Both the position numbers and the translations under genes were made by a program. A stretch of DNA of 64,000 nucleotides from Dyadobacter sp. SG02 (GTDB taxonomy: Bacteria; Bacteroidota; Bacteroidia; Cytophagales; Spirosomataceae): positions 62,001 through 126,000 of the forward strand of contig NZ_FNYL01000013.1 of assembly GCF_900109045.1 (NCBI RefSeq), read 5' to 3'. Numbering within the stretch: the stretch's first letter is position 1; every line of letters starts with the position of its first letter. Below, one piece after another: positions 9,756 through 19,082 of this stretch. Below the pieces are notes generated by a model, which worked only from the letters and a program-made list of their open reading frames with translations, made no database searches and was not told where the DNA came from.

Positions 9756-12235
9756 TGCACTTCATTTCCGATACCGAGCCAGAAAAAACAACCGGCGTCA
9801 CCATTGGCGGCAAGGCCGAAAACCTGTTCCGCCTGAAAGCGCTCGCATTGCCGGTACCGCGCTTTGTCGTGATCCCGTGGGAAACATTGCTGGCCGGCGT
9901 TCCGGAATCCGAACTGGTACCCCGATTGCTGGATACATTTGAAGGCACACGCCATTTCGCCGTACGCTCGTCGGCGGTTGCCGAAGATGGTACGGCATTT
10001 TCGTTCGCGGGGCAGTTTGAGAGTTACCTGTGCGTGACGCCCGCGGAGCTGTCCGCGCGGATCGCGGATGTGCGCCGGTCTGCATTTTCGGAGCGGGTGA
10101 CGACGTATCGAAAGCACCACGGGCTTTCTGATCCCGGCGGTGTGGCGGTGATCGTGCAGGAAATGGTCGATGTGGATGCGGCGGGGGTTGCTTTCGGGGC
10201 AAACCCGCTCACCGGTAACCGGCAGGAAAAGGTGATCAATGCCGTTTTCGGGTTGGGCGACAGCCTGGTTTCGGGCGAGGTTAATGCAGATCAATTTGTG
10301 TTGAATGGGGCTGAAATACAATCCGTTTTAGCCAATGGAAAGGCGGCGGAACCGACGCTTACCGACGGACAAATCTACCGGCTGGGCGAAATACTCGATA
10401 CGCTCGAAAAGGAGCTGGGCCAGCCGCAGGACATCGAGTTCGCGGTGCGGAACGACCGGATTTATTTACTTCAGACAAGGCCCATTACCACATTAAAAAC
10501 GACGCCGGCCGGTAACTATATCCTCTGGGACAATAGCAATATCATCGAGTCGTACCCGGGCGTTACCACCCCGCTCACATTCTCTTTTATCAGCAAATCA
10601 TACGAAACGGCCTATAAGCTATTCAGTGCTTATCTGGGTGTCAGTGAATCGGTTATACGAAAAAATGAACGGGTGTTTGCCAATACGCTGGGGTTTCTGA
10701 ACGGCCGGGTGTACTATAACCTCAAAACCTGGTACCACATGCTGGCGATGCTGCCGGGTTACAGCATCAATGCGCGCTATATGGAGAAAATGATGGGGGT
10801 GAAGGAGCAGTTCGATATTCCCGAATCGTATCGTTTATCGAAAGGCAAAGCGTGGTGGAGCATCGTGAAAATGGCTGTGCAAATGCTTTTCCGCTTCCGG
10901 GCCCTGCCGCGGAAACGACGGGAGTTCATGCAATTGGTAGCGCGTACGATCAGCGAATACAAGGCAATCCCTTTTGCAGAAAAAAATGCCGGTGAGCTCA
11001 TGCATTTGTACCTCGATTTCGAGCGGAAACTATTGCTCGAATGGAAAGCCCCGCTGCTGAACGATTTCTTTGCGATGATATGGTTTGGCATGCTCCAAAA
11101 ACAATGCGGGCAGATCACCGGCGGCGAAAACCCGAACCTCCACAACGACCTGCTATGCGGCAGCAACGACATTATTTCCGTTCAACCCGTGCACCGCAGC
11201 ATCGCCATTGCCGCGCACATTGCGGGGGTTCCTGCATTGAAACAGCTGTTTTTGGAACAAAATGCATACGAGATCCACGACGTACTGAGCGCAAGCACCG
11301 ATCCGGAATTCGTACGGCTGAGAATCGAGATCGAGCGCTACATAGGGGATTTTGGCGAGCGGTGCGTGGGAGAGCTGAAACTCGAAACGATTTCTTACGG
11401 TCAGGAGCCGGCGCGGTTTATTAAGGTGCTGAAATCTTACGTGGAAACGGGTATTACCGGTGCGCAGTTTTCCGGCGAGCGGGAAGACGTGATCCGTACC
11501 AATGCGGAGCGCGGGATAGCGGGGTATTTGAAAGGGAAAATGATCGCAGGCTGGAAATTGCGCCTCACGCTGCGTTACACACGCGAGCTCGTGAGCGCCC
11601 GCGAGAACCTGCGGTACGAGCGTACCCGCGCATTCGGGATCGTACGCGAGATTTTTAGTTTTATCGGGAAACGGTTTCAAGCCGACGGTATGCTCGGCCA
11701 TGCGAGGGATATTTTTTACCTGACCAAAGAAGAGATTTTTGCTTATATCGAAGGCACGGCGGTGACGCAGGATATCAAAGCGCTGGTGGCGCTCCGGCAG
11801 GCTGAATTTCAACATTATAAAGAGCTGGGCCCGCTCTCGGAGCGATTTGCGACTTACGGCGTGCCCTACCACGGCAACGATTTTTTCAGCATCGACCGGA
11901 TTGAAAAACCGGAGGGCGGTCTGAAAGGTATCGGCTGCTCGCCCGGCCGGGTAACGGGCCGGGTGAGGGTAGTAACCGACCCGGCGGAAGTGCCGTCGCT
12001 GAATGGCGATATTCTGGTTACTACCAGCACCGATCCCGGTTGGGTGACGCTTTTCCCAGGCGCGCTGGGCATTATCGTAGAGCGGGGGAGTTTGCTGAGC
12101 CATTCGGCGATCGTTTCCCGCGAGATGGGCAAACCTTGCATTGTAGGCGTAACCGGCCTGCTGAAAACGTTGAAAACCGGGGATGAAATAGAAATGGATG
12201 GTAGTACGGGCATAATCAGGACTATTTCCCGATGA
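9755..12235 (+). CDS. PEP-synthase / rifampin-phosphotransferase-like dikinase
   Basis: The 826-residue protein has three parts: an N-terminal PPDK-type ATP-grasp domain (about 1-250, with FAVRSSAVAEDG and a late DIEFAV segment), a long middle region (about 260-720) unlike pyruvate kinases, and a C-terminal swivelling phosphohistidine domain (about 735-826). The phosphohistidine is probably His783 in GSLLSHSAIVSREMG. This order matches rifampin phosphotransferase, where ATP gives AMP, phosphate and a phosphorylated small molecule bound by the middle domain. Here the middle domain presumably selects another substrate. The ATG at 9755 shares a base with the UbiA stop (TGATG). In this operon a lipid alcohol or prenyl intermediate is a reasonable but untested substrate. 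Confidence 0.8.
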   Translation: MHFISDTEPEKTTGVTIGGKAENLFRLKALALPVPRFVVIPWETLLAGVPESELVPRLLDTFEGTRHFAVRSSAVAEDGTAFSFAGQFESYLCVTPAELSARIADVRRSAFSERVTTYRKHHGLSDPGGVAVIVQEMVDVDAAGVAFGANPLTGNRQEKVINAVFGLGDSLVSGEVNADQFVLNGAEIQSVLANGKAAEPTLTDGQIYRLGEILDTLEKELGQPQDIEFAVRNDRIYLLQTRPITTLKTTPAGNYILWDNSNIIESYPGVTTPLTFSFISKSYETAYKLFSAYLGVSESVIRKNERVFANTLGFLNGRVYYNLKTWYHMLAMLPGYSINARYMEKMMGVKEQFDIPESYRLSKGKAWWSIVKMAVQMLFRFRALPRKRREFMQLVARTISEYKAIPFAEKNAGELMHLYLDFERKLLLEWKAPLLNDFFAMIWFGMLQKQCGQITGGENPNLHNDLLCGSNDIISVQPVHRSIAIAAHIAGVPALKQLFLEQNAYEIHDVLSASTDPEFVRLRIEIERYIGDFGERCVGELKLETISYGQEPARFIKVLKSYVETGITGAQFSGEREDVIRTNAERGIAGYLKGKMIAGWKLRLTLRYTRELVSARENLRYERTRAFGIVREIFSFIGKRFQADGMLGHARDIFYLTKEEIFAYIEGTAVTQDIKALVALRQAEFQHYKELGPLSERFATYGVPYHGNDFFSIDRIEKPEGGLKGIGCSPGRVTGRVRVVTDPAEVPSLNGDILVTTSTDPGWVTLFPGALGIIVERGSLLSHSAIVSREMGKPCIVGVTGLLKTLKTGDEIEMDGSTGIIRTISR

Positions 12236-13329
12236 CGAAAGAGGATTTAACAAAAAGGGTCAATTTTGATATTATCCGGTACGCCAACTGCTGGGAGGAT
12301 GCCGGTATTTTACTTGCCGGCCTTGCGCCCGCGCCTGGTAGCAAGATCCTTTCGATAGGCTCCGCGGGGGATAACAGCTTCGCTTTCCTGACGACCGATC
12401 CCGGGCTCGTCGTAGCAGTCGATATCAATCCGACACAGCTTTTTCTGATTGAATTGAAAAAGGTTTGCATTCAAAACCTGGAATGGGAGGAGGCGCTGGC
12501 ATTTCTCGGATTTTCGCATTCCGACAGTCGTTTGCAATGCTTTCACACTTTGAAAAATCAGTTGGGCAGCGCCACAAGAGCCTATTGGGAGTCAAATCTT
12601 ACCCTGATCGCCAACGGAGTCATTCATCAGGGGAAGTTCGAGAAATACTTTCAACTGTTCAGCGGGAAGATACTACCGTGGATACATTCCCGGCGCGTGG
12701 TGAATGCATTATTTGAAAGCAAGACGGCGGCGGAGCAAGCGCATTTTTATCAAAACAAATGGAATACCTGGCGCTGGCGGCTGCTGTTCCGTATCTTTTT
12801 CAGCAAATATGTGATGGGTAAATACGGGCGCGATCCCGAGTTTCAGAAGCAGGTGCAAGGTTCTGTCTCCGAATTTATTTTTGGAAAAGCCGCTGCGCAA
12901 CTTGCTTCCGTAGCCGCGCAGGACAATTATATTTTGAGATACACACTCACCGGCAGTTTCGACGGCCTTTTGCCCCATTACCTCCAAAAAGCGCATTACC
13001 CAATTGTTCGTGCCCATCTGGACAGGCTGCATTTAAAGGAGGGGTATGCACAGACGGCAATCGCGCAGTATGGTCCGTTTCACAGTTTAAACCTTTCCGA
13101 TATTTTTGAATATATGGACGCCGATTTGTTTCGGGAAACAGCCCGAACACTTGTTGCAGGCACCGAAAACGGCGGCAGGCTGGCCTACTGGAACCTGATG
13201 GTACCGCGCCGGATTTCCCAGGTATTGCCCGAAAACGCAGAATACCTGCGCGCCGAATCCGAGCGTTTGACAGCCATCGATAAAGGCTTTTTTTACAACG
13301 GTTTTATCGTCGATCAGGTCGTCCGGTAA
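12232..13329 (+). CDS. DUF3419 / BtaA-like S-adenosylmethionine aminocarboxypropyltransferase
   Basis: The 365-residue protein has the BtaA-type SAM pocket near residues 40-70 (LSIGSAGDN, then VVAVDINPTQLFLIELK-like spacing). In betaine-lipid synthesis BtaA moves the 3-amino-3-carboxypropyl group of SAM onto diacylglycerol to give homoserine lipid. No BtaB-type N-methyltransferase lies nearby, so if the reaction holds the product would keep a free amine. The start overlaps the previous stop as ATGA, showing translational coupling. The acceptor may be a glycerolipid or a prenylated glycerol made by the UbiA neighbour; this is inference. Confidence 0.78.
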   Translation: MTKEDLTKRVNFDIIRYANCWEDAGILLAGLAPAPGSKILSIGSAGDNSFAFLTTDPGLVVAVDINPTQLFLIELKKVCIQNLEWEEALAFLGFSHSDSRLQCFHTLKNQLGSATRAYWESNLTLIANGVIHQGKFEKYFQLFSGKILPWIHSRRVVNALFESKTAAEQAHFYQNKWNTWRWRLLFRIFFSKYVMGKYGRDPEFQKQVQGSVSEFIFGKAAAQLASVAAQDNYILRYTLTGSFDGLLPHYLQKAHYPIVRAHLDRLHLKEGYAQTAIAQYGPFHSLNLSDIFEYMDADLFRETARTLVAGTENGGRLAYWNLMVPRRISQVLPENAEYLRAESERLTAIDKGFFYNGFIVDQVVR

Positions 13330-13348
13330 TGCGCCGCATTTGACAGCT

Positions 13349-14005
13349 ATGAAAGAAATTATCCCTCCGCTCATTCTCGCCTCTTGTTTTCTCGCGCTTT
13401 TCGGCCTGGCCGAGGCGCTGTATCATTTCGGGAAAGTACGGGCGGAATGGACACGCAAAATCGTGCATATCGGTACCGGGCTGTTGACGTTGTTTTTTCC
13501 GGTCGTGCTCGTCAGTCACTGGCAGGTACTATTCCTGTGCGCGAGCTTCCTCGTGATTTTACTAGCTAGTCTGAAATTCGGCTGGTTACCTTCCATCAAT
13601 GCGATCGACCGTTTTTCGTACGGCAGTATTTTGTTCCCCGTGATCGTCTATATGCTTTTTCTGGTATTTGAAATGAAAGGTAATGGGCTGATCGTCTTCT
13701 ATTTGCCGATCCTGATCCTGGCGATTTGCGACCCGGTAGCGGCGCTCGTCGGTAAGCGGTTGCCGTTCGGGAAATACCAGGTTTTGGGTTGCGGCAAATC
13801 GGTTGCCGGCTCGTTGGCGTTCCTGGTGAGCGCATGGTTGGTAACGGCTGCCACGGTTACTGCATTTAACAATATCCCCTCCGGAATGATGCTGATCCTG
13901 TCGGTACCTATCGTAGCGACGATTGCGGAAGCACTGGGTGTAAAAGGAATGGATAACTTCACGATCCCTGCAAGCGTTGTGTTAACCCTCTGTTTGATAC
14001 TATGA
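13349..14005 (+). CDS. CTP-dependent dolichol/phytol-kinase-like integral membrane protein
   Basis: The ATG at 13349 (218 residues) is preferred over a TTG nine bases earlier. About six or seven membrane spans are visible. RKIVHIGTG early in the protein and the later DPVAALVGKRLPFG ... GKSVAGSLAF are the signatures shared by SEC59 dolichol kinase, VTE5 phytol kinase and related cytidylyltransferases. In these, the Asp/Gly/Lys cluster binds CTP. The likely reaction is CTP-dependent phosphorylation of a long-chain isoprenoid alcohol in the membrane. A phosphatidate cytidylyltransferase role is the main alternative. It lies 19 bases after the DUF3419 gene and overlaps the next gene by ATGA. Confidence 0.75.
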   Translation: MKEIIPPLILASCFLALFGLAEALYHFGKVRAEWTRKIVHIGTGLLTLFFPVVLVSHWQVLFLCASFLVILLASLKFGWLPSINAIDRFSYGSILFPVIVYMLFLVFEMKGNGLIVFYLPILILAICDPVAALVGKRLPFGKYQVLGCGKSVAGSLAFLVSAWLVTAATVTAFNNIPSGMMLILSVPIVATIAEALGVKGMDNFTIPASVVLTLCLIL

Positions 14006-15012
14006 TCACGATCACCGAAACCGGCCCCGGCCATGCCGATTTTCCGTTGTTTACGGAGTTGCCGAAGCGGATTTACCCGCCTGACAGCCTGCGGTTCAAA
14101 ACGCCGGACACCATTCCGACCGATTTTCTGAGAGCCTGCTATTTGTTGAAGGATGGGGAAAATGTGGTTGCCAGGGCGAGTATTTACGATAATCCGTTGC
14201 TGCAATATGCCGGTCGACATGCTTTTTCGATCGGTAACTACGAATGTGCAGATGGCGGGGAATATGCCGCGACATTGCTGGGGCATATTGCTTCCGTTGT
14301 CAAAAGTTGGGGAGGCGGGTGGCTCATCGGCCCGATGAATGGCAACACGTGGGAAGGGTACCGTTTTTTGGCCGATCATCACAATCCACTGTTCTTTACC
14401 GAGCATTACCATCATTTATATTACAATACCCAATTCAAAACGGCCGGCTTCGGGCCCATTGCGCAGTATTACAGCAATATAGACCACGGTTTGGAGCCCG
14501 ATAACCCCGAAATCCTGGCCCGCGAACGGGCGTTTGAGCGGATGGGCGTGAAGATCCGGCCGATCGATCTGACCAACTTTGAAGCGGAAATCGGTCGGGT
14601 TTATGACTTTAACTTACTGGCTTTCAAAACCAATTTCCTGTACACGCCCATCAGCAGGGAGGCTTTTATGAAAAAGTATTTGCAAACGAAAACTTATATC
14701 AACCCCGGGCTGACATTGCTCGCCGAAGACAGCGCAGGCAATCTGCTCGGCTACTTTTTCTGTATTCATGATTTTTATAATACTGAAAGCAAATCACTGA
14801 TTGTCAAAACGCTGGCCCGGCATCCCGGCCCGGAATGGCGGGGCCTGGGGCACGTAATCGGGAACGTCATTTACCGTAATGCGGTGGAGCTGGGCTACAC
14901 GAGTGCCATTCATTCGTTTATTTACGAGCAGGGCACTTCCACCCAATTATCCACCCATTTTTCCGGCACCCATTACAGGAATTACATTTTGTATGGAAAA
15001 CACATTGCCTGA
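14002..15012 (+). CDS. GNAT-like N-acyltransferase
   Basis: The 336-residue protein shows two GNAT-like halves. The C-terminal half has the usual acyl-CoA pocket order, with a beta strand (NLLGYFFCIHD) followed by a charged GPEWRGLGHVIG turn resembling the pyrophosphate-binding loop. Family members move acyl groups from CoA or carrier proteins to amines. It sits between the kinase-like gene (ATGA overlap) and an acyl-adenylating enzyme that it overlaps by 20 bases. It may therefore acylate the amine left by the DUF3419 enzyme with the acyl group activated by the ligase; this is inference. No signal peptide. Confidence 0.65.
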   Translation: MITITETGPGHADFPLFTELPKRIYPPDSLRFKTPDTIPTDFLRACYLLKDGENVVARASIYDNPLLQYAGRHAFSIGNYECADGGEYAATLLGHIASVVKSWGGGWLIGPMNGNTWEGYRFLADHHNPLFFTEHYHHLYYNTQFKTAGFGPIAQYYSNIDHGLEPDNPEILARERAFERMGVKIRPIDLTNFEAEIGRVYDFNLLAFKTNFLYTPISREAFMKKYLQTKTYINPGLTLLAEDSAGNLLGYFFCIHDFYNTESKSLIVKTLARHPGPEWRGLGHVIGNVIYRNAVELGYTSAIHSFIYEQGTSTQLSTHFSGTHYRNYILYGKHIA

Positions 15013-16540
15013 CCGGTTCAACGTCGTCGATCTGTTTCACGAGGCCGCTCGCAAAAGCCCGGACAAACCGGCTATTATTTACCGGGAAAAGGCTGTTTCG
15101 TTCGGAGATCTGGAAAATGCCGTCAACCAGACTGCCGCGCATTTCCTGCACAAGGGCATCCGCAAGGGCGATCGCGTGCTGGTGTTCGTACCTATGAGCG
15201 ACGACCTGTACCGTACCGTACTGGCACTTTTCAGGATCGGGGCGGTGGCCGTGTTTCTGGATGAATGGGTGAGCGTCAAAAGGTTGGCGGAATGCTGCCG
15301 CCTGGCGCAGTGCGCTGCTTTTATCGGGACATTCAAAGGGCGGGTGCTGGCACGGCTTCTGCCTGGTTTGCGGGCAATACCGCTGCATTTGGGGTTGAAG
15401 TACGATGCTGGTCGTCCCATTCCGGCATTCGCCAAAACCACCCGCGAAGACATTGCCCTCATTACTTTCACTACCGGCAGTACCGGCACTCCCAAAGCCG
15501 CCATCCGCACGCACGGCTTGCTATTTGAACAGTTTCAGGCCCTGATCCCCCTTATCGATCCTCCGGGCGACGCCTCGCCGGGCGACGTCTGCATGCCGGT
15601 CTTACCCATTGTTTTACTCATTAACCTGGGCGTAGGCATTACCTCCGTCATTGCGGATTTCAATGCGCGTAGGCCCGGTAGCATGAAGCCGGAGAAGGTC
15701 GTAGAGCAGATCCGTCGCCACAAGGTCAGTTCGATTATCGCTTCTCCTTTCTTTGTCAAGCAATTGTCCCGGTTTGTGAGTGATAATAGACTGGTTTTAA
15801 ATACTATACAAAAAATCCTCACCGGTGGCGCCCCGGTATTTCCTAGGGAGGCTGGAATTTACCGGAATGCATTTCCTCAGGCGCATATCGGTATCGTGTA
15901 CGGCTCTACCGAGGCCGAACCGATGAGTATGATTTCAGCCGGGGAATTAATCGCTTCCGAAACAGGCAGGGGGTTGAATGTAGGAAAGGTAGAAGTCGCC
16001 GCAACGGTAAAAATCATCCGGATCAGCGACGAAAGCATTGTCGCGCCCGATGAGGAGGCGCTTTCAAAGCTGGAAGTTATGCCGGGCGAGATTGGCGAGA
16101 TCATCGTTTCGGGGAAACATGTGCTGCGCGATTACCTGCATAATCCGGAGGCATTGAAGCGCAACAAGATTTTTGTCGGAACCCAATGCTGGCACCGTAC
16201 GGGCGACAGCGGTTTTTGGAATGGTAACCTTTTCCTCACGGGCAGGTGCGCGTCACTCATACGCACGCGTGACGGCCTGTTATCGACATTCCTTTTCGAA
16301 AACCGTTTCCAAAGCATTCAGGGTGTGGAAACAGGCACGGTAATGCTGCTGCGCGACCGGCCCACGGCTGTGATCGAGCTCACCGATCCTGCGCGGCGCG
16401 AAGCTGTTCAATCAGCCATCCAGGCAATGCCCGAAGCGTTTGAGGATATTGTTTTTGTACCCAAAATACCGCTCGACCCGCGACACAACTCGAAGATCGA
16501 TTACGAAAAGCTGAGGGTACATTTAACGGGTAAGAACTGA
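14993..16540 (+). CDS. AMP-dependent acyl-CoA synthetase / OleC-like adenylating enzyme
   Basis: An ATG at 14993 gives 515 residues and begins directly before the usual ANL-superfamily N-terminus (VVDLFHEAARKSPDKPAII). The ATP loop TFTTGSTGTPK, the YGSTEAEP motif and the HRTGDSG segment are present, with a C-terminal Lys region (NSKIDYEKL). The long insert between the ATP loop and the YGSTE motif and the general sequence recall OleC-type fatty-acid ligases of olefin/beta-lactone clusters, but other fatty-acyl or amino-acid ligases remain possible. It is the last gene of the operon; a strong hairpin terminator follows at once. Confidence 0.85.
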   Translation: MENTLPDRFNVVDLFHEAARKSPDKPAIIYREKAVSFGDLENAVNQTAAHFLHKGIRKGDRVLVFVPMSDDLYRTVLALFRIGAVAVFLDEWVSVKRLAECCRLAQCAAFIGTFKGRVLARLLPGLRAIPLHLGLKYDAGRPIPAFAKTTREDIALITFTTGSTGTPKAAIRTHGLLFEQFQALIPLIDPPGDASPGDVCMPVLPIVLLINLGVGITSVIADFNARRPGSMKPEKVVEQIRRHKVSSIIASPFFVKQLSRFVSDNRLVLNTIQKILTGGAPVFPREAGIYRNAFPQAHIGIVYGSTEAEPMSMISAGELIASETGRGLNVGKVEVAATVKIIRISDESIVAPDEEALSKLEVMPGEIGEIIVSGKHVLRDYLHNPEALKRNKIFVGTQCWHRTGDSGFWNGNLFLTGRCASLIRTRDGLLSTFLFENRFQSIQGVETGTVMLLRDRPTAVIELTDPARREAVQSAIQAMPEAFEDIVFVPKIPLDPRHNSKIDYEKLRVHLTGKN

Positions 16541-16574
16541 AAAAGCCGGCCAGGATCGCTCCCGGCCGGCTTTT
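16541..16574. terminator. Bidirectional intrinsic terminator
   Basis: A perfect 11-bp inverted repeat (AAAAGCCGGCC / GGCCGGCTTTT, 12-base loop) lies between the convergent ligase and katG genes. Because it begins with A4 and ends with T4, it gives a U-tract on either strand. It starts directly after the ligase stop. Confidence 0.9.
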
Positions 16575-16594
16575 GTTCATAGTGAATCGTTAAA

Positions 16595-18868
16595 TCAGAC
16601 CAGATCGAACCGGTCGAGGTTCATCACTTTGTTCCATGCGGCCACGAAGTCTTTGACGAACTTCTCACCCGAGTCGGCGCTGGCGTATATTTCGGCGATC
16701 GCCCGGAGTTCCGCGTGTGAGCCGAACACGAGGTCGGCGCGGGTTGCGGTCCATTTGGGTTGGCCGCTGGTACGATCGGTGCCGAGGTAAGTCTCGCGGT
16801 CGGGACCCATCGCTTTCCATGAAGTGTTCATATCCAGCAGGTTCACGAAGAAATCGTGGGTGAGCACGCCCGGACGCTGCGTGAATACGCCGTTTTTGGA
16901 ACCGTCGAAATTGATATTCAACACCCGCAAGCCTCCGAGCAGGACGGTCAGTTCCGGCGCGGTGAGCGTGAGCAGCTGGGCCTTATCGACAAGCAATGCT
17001 TCCGTCGGAACGCTCAATTTCGTGCCGCGGTAGCTGCGGAAACCATCGGCAACCGGTTCCAGGTAACCTACCGATTCGATGTCGGTCTGCTCCTGCGAGG
17101 CATCCGTCCGTCCGGGCGTAAATGGAACGGTAATGGCGTGCCCTGCATCCCGCGCCGCTTTTTCGACACCCGCCGCTCCGGCGAGCACGATCAGGTCGGC
17201 GAGAGAAATCTTCTTCCCGCCCGACTGCGTGCTGTTGAACTCCTGCTGAATGCTTTCCAGCATGCCCAGTACCTTTTGCAGCTGCGCCGGGTTGTTTACT
17301 TTCCAGTCTTTCTGCGGAGCGAGGGCAATGCGTGCACCGTTTGCGCCGCCGCGCTTGTCGGAGCCGCGGAATGTCGAAGCCGAAGCCCAGGCCGTGGAAA
17401 CCAGTTCCGAAACGCTCAGGCCGGATGCCAGAATGTTGGCTTTCAGGCCGGTAATATCGCTTTCGCTTACCAGTTCGTGGTCGACCGCAGGAACCGGGTC
17501 CTGCCAGATCAGCACTTCCGCAGGCACGTCCGCGCCCAGGTAGCGGGCACGCGGGCCCATATCGCGGTGCGTAAGCTTGAACCACGCGCGGGCAAATGCG
17601 TCGGCAAATGCGTCGGGGTTTTCGAGGAAATGCCTTGAAATTTTCTCATAAGCAGGGTCGAGGCGCAGCGAAAGGTCCGTCGTGAGCATGGTAGGACGGT
17701 GCTTTTTAGCGCTATCGTAGGCGTCGGGGATAATTTCGCCCGCATCTTTGGCTACCCATTGGTGTGCACCGCCGGGGCTTTTAGTAAGCTCCCATTCGAA
17801 TGCAAAGAGGTTTTCGAAGAAATTGTTGCTCCATTTCGTCGGGGTAGTGGTCCAGATCACTTCGAGACCGCTGGTAATCGTGTCGGCACCTTTGCCGGAG
17901 CCGAAACTGTTGTTCCAGCCCAATCCCTGGTGTTCCAGATCGGCACCCTCCGGCTCCGCACCAACGTGGTCGGAAGGGGCCGCGCCGTGGGTTTTGCCGA
18001 AACTGTGGCCACCGGCGATCAATGCAACGGTTTCCTCGTCGTTCATCGCCATCCGGCCGAATGTGTCGCGGATGTCATGCGCGGCGGCAATCGGGTCGGG
18101 GTTACCGTCCGGACCTTCGGGGTTTACGTAAATGAGGCCCATATGCGCTGCACCGAGTGGTTCTTCGAGGTGGCGCGAGTGAATGTTGCCGTCCGCGTTT
18201 TCGTCGGCAGGCAGTACCGCATGATCGGAAGGGCCCTGCTTGCCATGGGCATAGCGTCGATCGTTACCGAGCCAGGTCGTTTCCGATCCCCAATATACGT
18301 CCTCGTCCGCTTCCCACACATCCGCCCGCCCGCCGGCGAAACCGAATGTTTTAAAGCCCATCGATTCGAGCGCGATGTTTCCGGCCAGGATCAGCAAATC
18401 GGCCCAGGAAATCTTGTTACCATATTTTTGTTTGATAGGCCAAAGCAAGCGGCGCGCCTTGTCGAGGCTGACGTTATCCGGCCAGCTGTTCAGCGGTGCA
18501 AAACGTTGCTGGCCCGAGCCGCCACCGCCACGGCCGTCGAATACACGGTAAGTACCCGCGCTATGCCATGCCATGCGGATAAACAATGGCCCGTAATGCC
18601 CGAAATCGGCCGGCCACCAATCCTGCGAATCGGTCATTAGGGCGTGCAGGTCTGCTTTGACTGCTTCCAGATCGAGGCTTTTGAACGCTTCCGCGTAGTC
18701 GAATTGTTCTCCCATCGGATTGGACAGGGACGAATGCTGACGCAGGATGCTCAGTTTCAACTGGTTTGGCCACCAATCGCGGTTCCTTGTACCGCCGCCG
18801 CCTACATTATGATTCAGCGTCCCATTGTGAAAAGGACATTTGCTAATGTCGTTTGATCCGTTTTCCAT
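16595..18868 (-). CDS. katG: Catalase-peroxidase KatG
   Basis: The 757-residue bifunctional haem enzyme removes hydrogen peroxide. The start MENGSNDISKCPFHNG matches the family N-terminus; an upstream extension of 29 codons is unlikely. The distal site is Arg98-Trp101-His102 (RMAWHSAGTYR), the proximal haem ligand is His288 (GGHSFGKTHG), and Trp101, Tyr247 (IYVNPEGP) and Met273 (FGRMAM) form the covalent Met-Tyr-Trp adduct specific to KatG. Two peroxidase-like halves are present at normal length. It is a single gene, convergent with the preceding operon. Upstream bases contain no exact TAnnTTTG element or clear OxyR/PerR box. Confidence 0.98.
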   Translation of the reverse strand: MENGSNDISKCPFHNGTLNHNVGGGGTRNRDWWPNQLKLSILRQHSSLSNPMGEQFDYAEAFKSLDLEAVKADLHALMTDSQDWWPADFGHYGPLFIRMAWHSAGTYRVFDGRGGGGSGQQRFAPLNSWPDNVSLDKARRLLWPIKQKYGNKISWADLLILAGNIALESMGFKTFGFAGGRADVWEADEDVYWGSETTWLGNDRRYAHGKQGPSDHAVLPADENADGNIHSRHLEEPLGAAHMGLIYVNPEGPDGNPDPIAAAHDIRDTFGRMAMNDEETVALIAGGHSFGKTHGAAPSDHVGAEPEGADLEHQGLGWNNSFGSGKGADTITSGLEVIWTTTPTKWSNNFFENLFAFEWELTKSPGGAHQWVAKDAGEIIPDAYDSAKKHRPTMLTTDLSLRLDPAYEKISRHFLENPDAFADAFARAWFKLTHRDMGPRARYLGADVPAEVLIWQDPVPAVDHELVSESDITGLKANILASGLSVSELVSTAWASASTFRGSDKRGGANGARIALAPQKDWKVNNPAQLQKVLGMLESIQQEFNSTQSGGKKISLADLIVLAGAAGVEKAARDAGHAITVPFTPGRTDASQEQTDIESVGYLEPVADGFRSYRGTKLSVPTEALLVDKAQLLTLTAPELTVLLGGLRVLNINFDGSKNGVFTQRPGVLTHDFFVNLLDMNTSWKAMGPDRETYLGTDRTSGQPKWTATRADLVFGSHAELRAIAEIYASADSGEKFVKDFVAAWNKVMNLDRFDLV

Positions 18869-19082
18869 TACGATAAGTTCATGTGTTAAACCATATTGCC
18901 TGCATCTGGCATTTGTGCAGCGGGATAAAGGTATAATACTGAAATTGATTGTCAAAATCGATTAATTCTATGATTTGATAGTGAAAATCTATTTCGTTGT
19001 ATAGTCAGCGCGTTGCGGGTGATGTGGCGTAGTTGGTAACACATGAACTTTTCGAAGGCGCATTATAGAATGCCGGACAGCA

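Noticed and set aside
11153..12253. 366-codon open frame on the minus strand inside the dikinase gene
   Set aside because: Shadow of a well-supported gene on the other strand.
16856..18640. Long plus-strand frames across katG
   Set aside because: They are antisense shadows of katG, whose catalytic residues are all present.
19016..19080. Segment resembling half of a tRNA (GTGGCGTAGTTGGTA)
   Set aside because: No acceptor or anticodon stem could be completed, so it is not called as tRNA.
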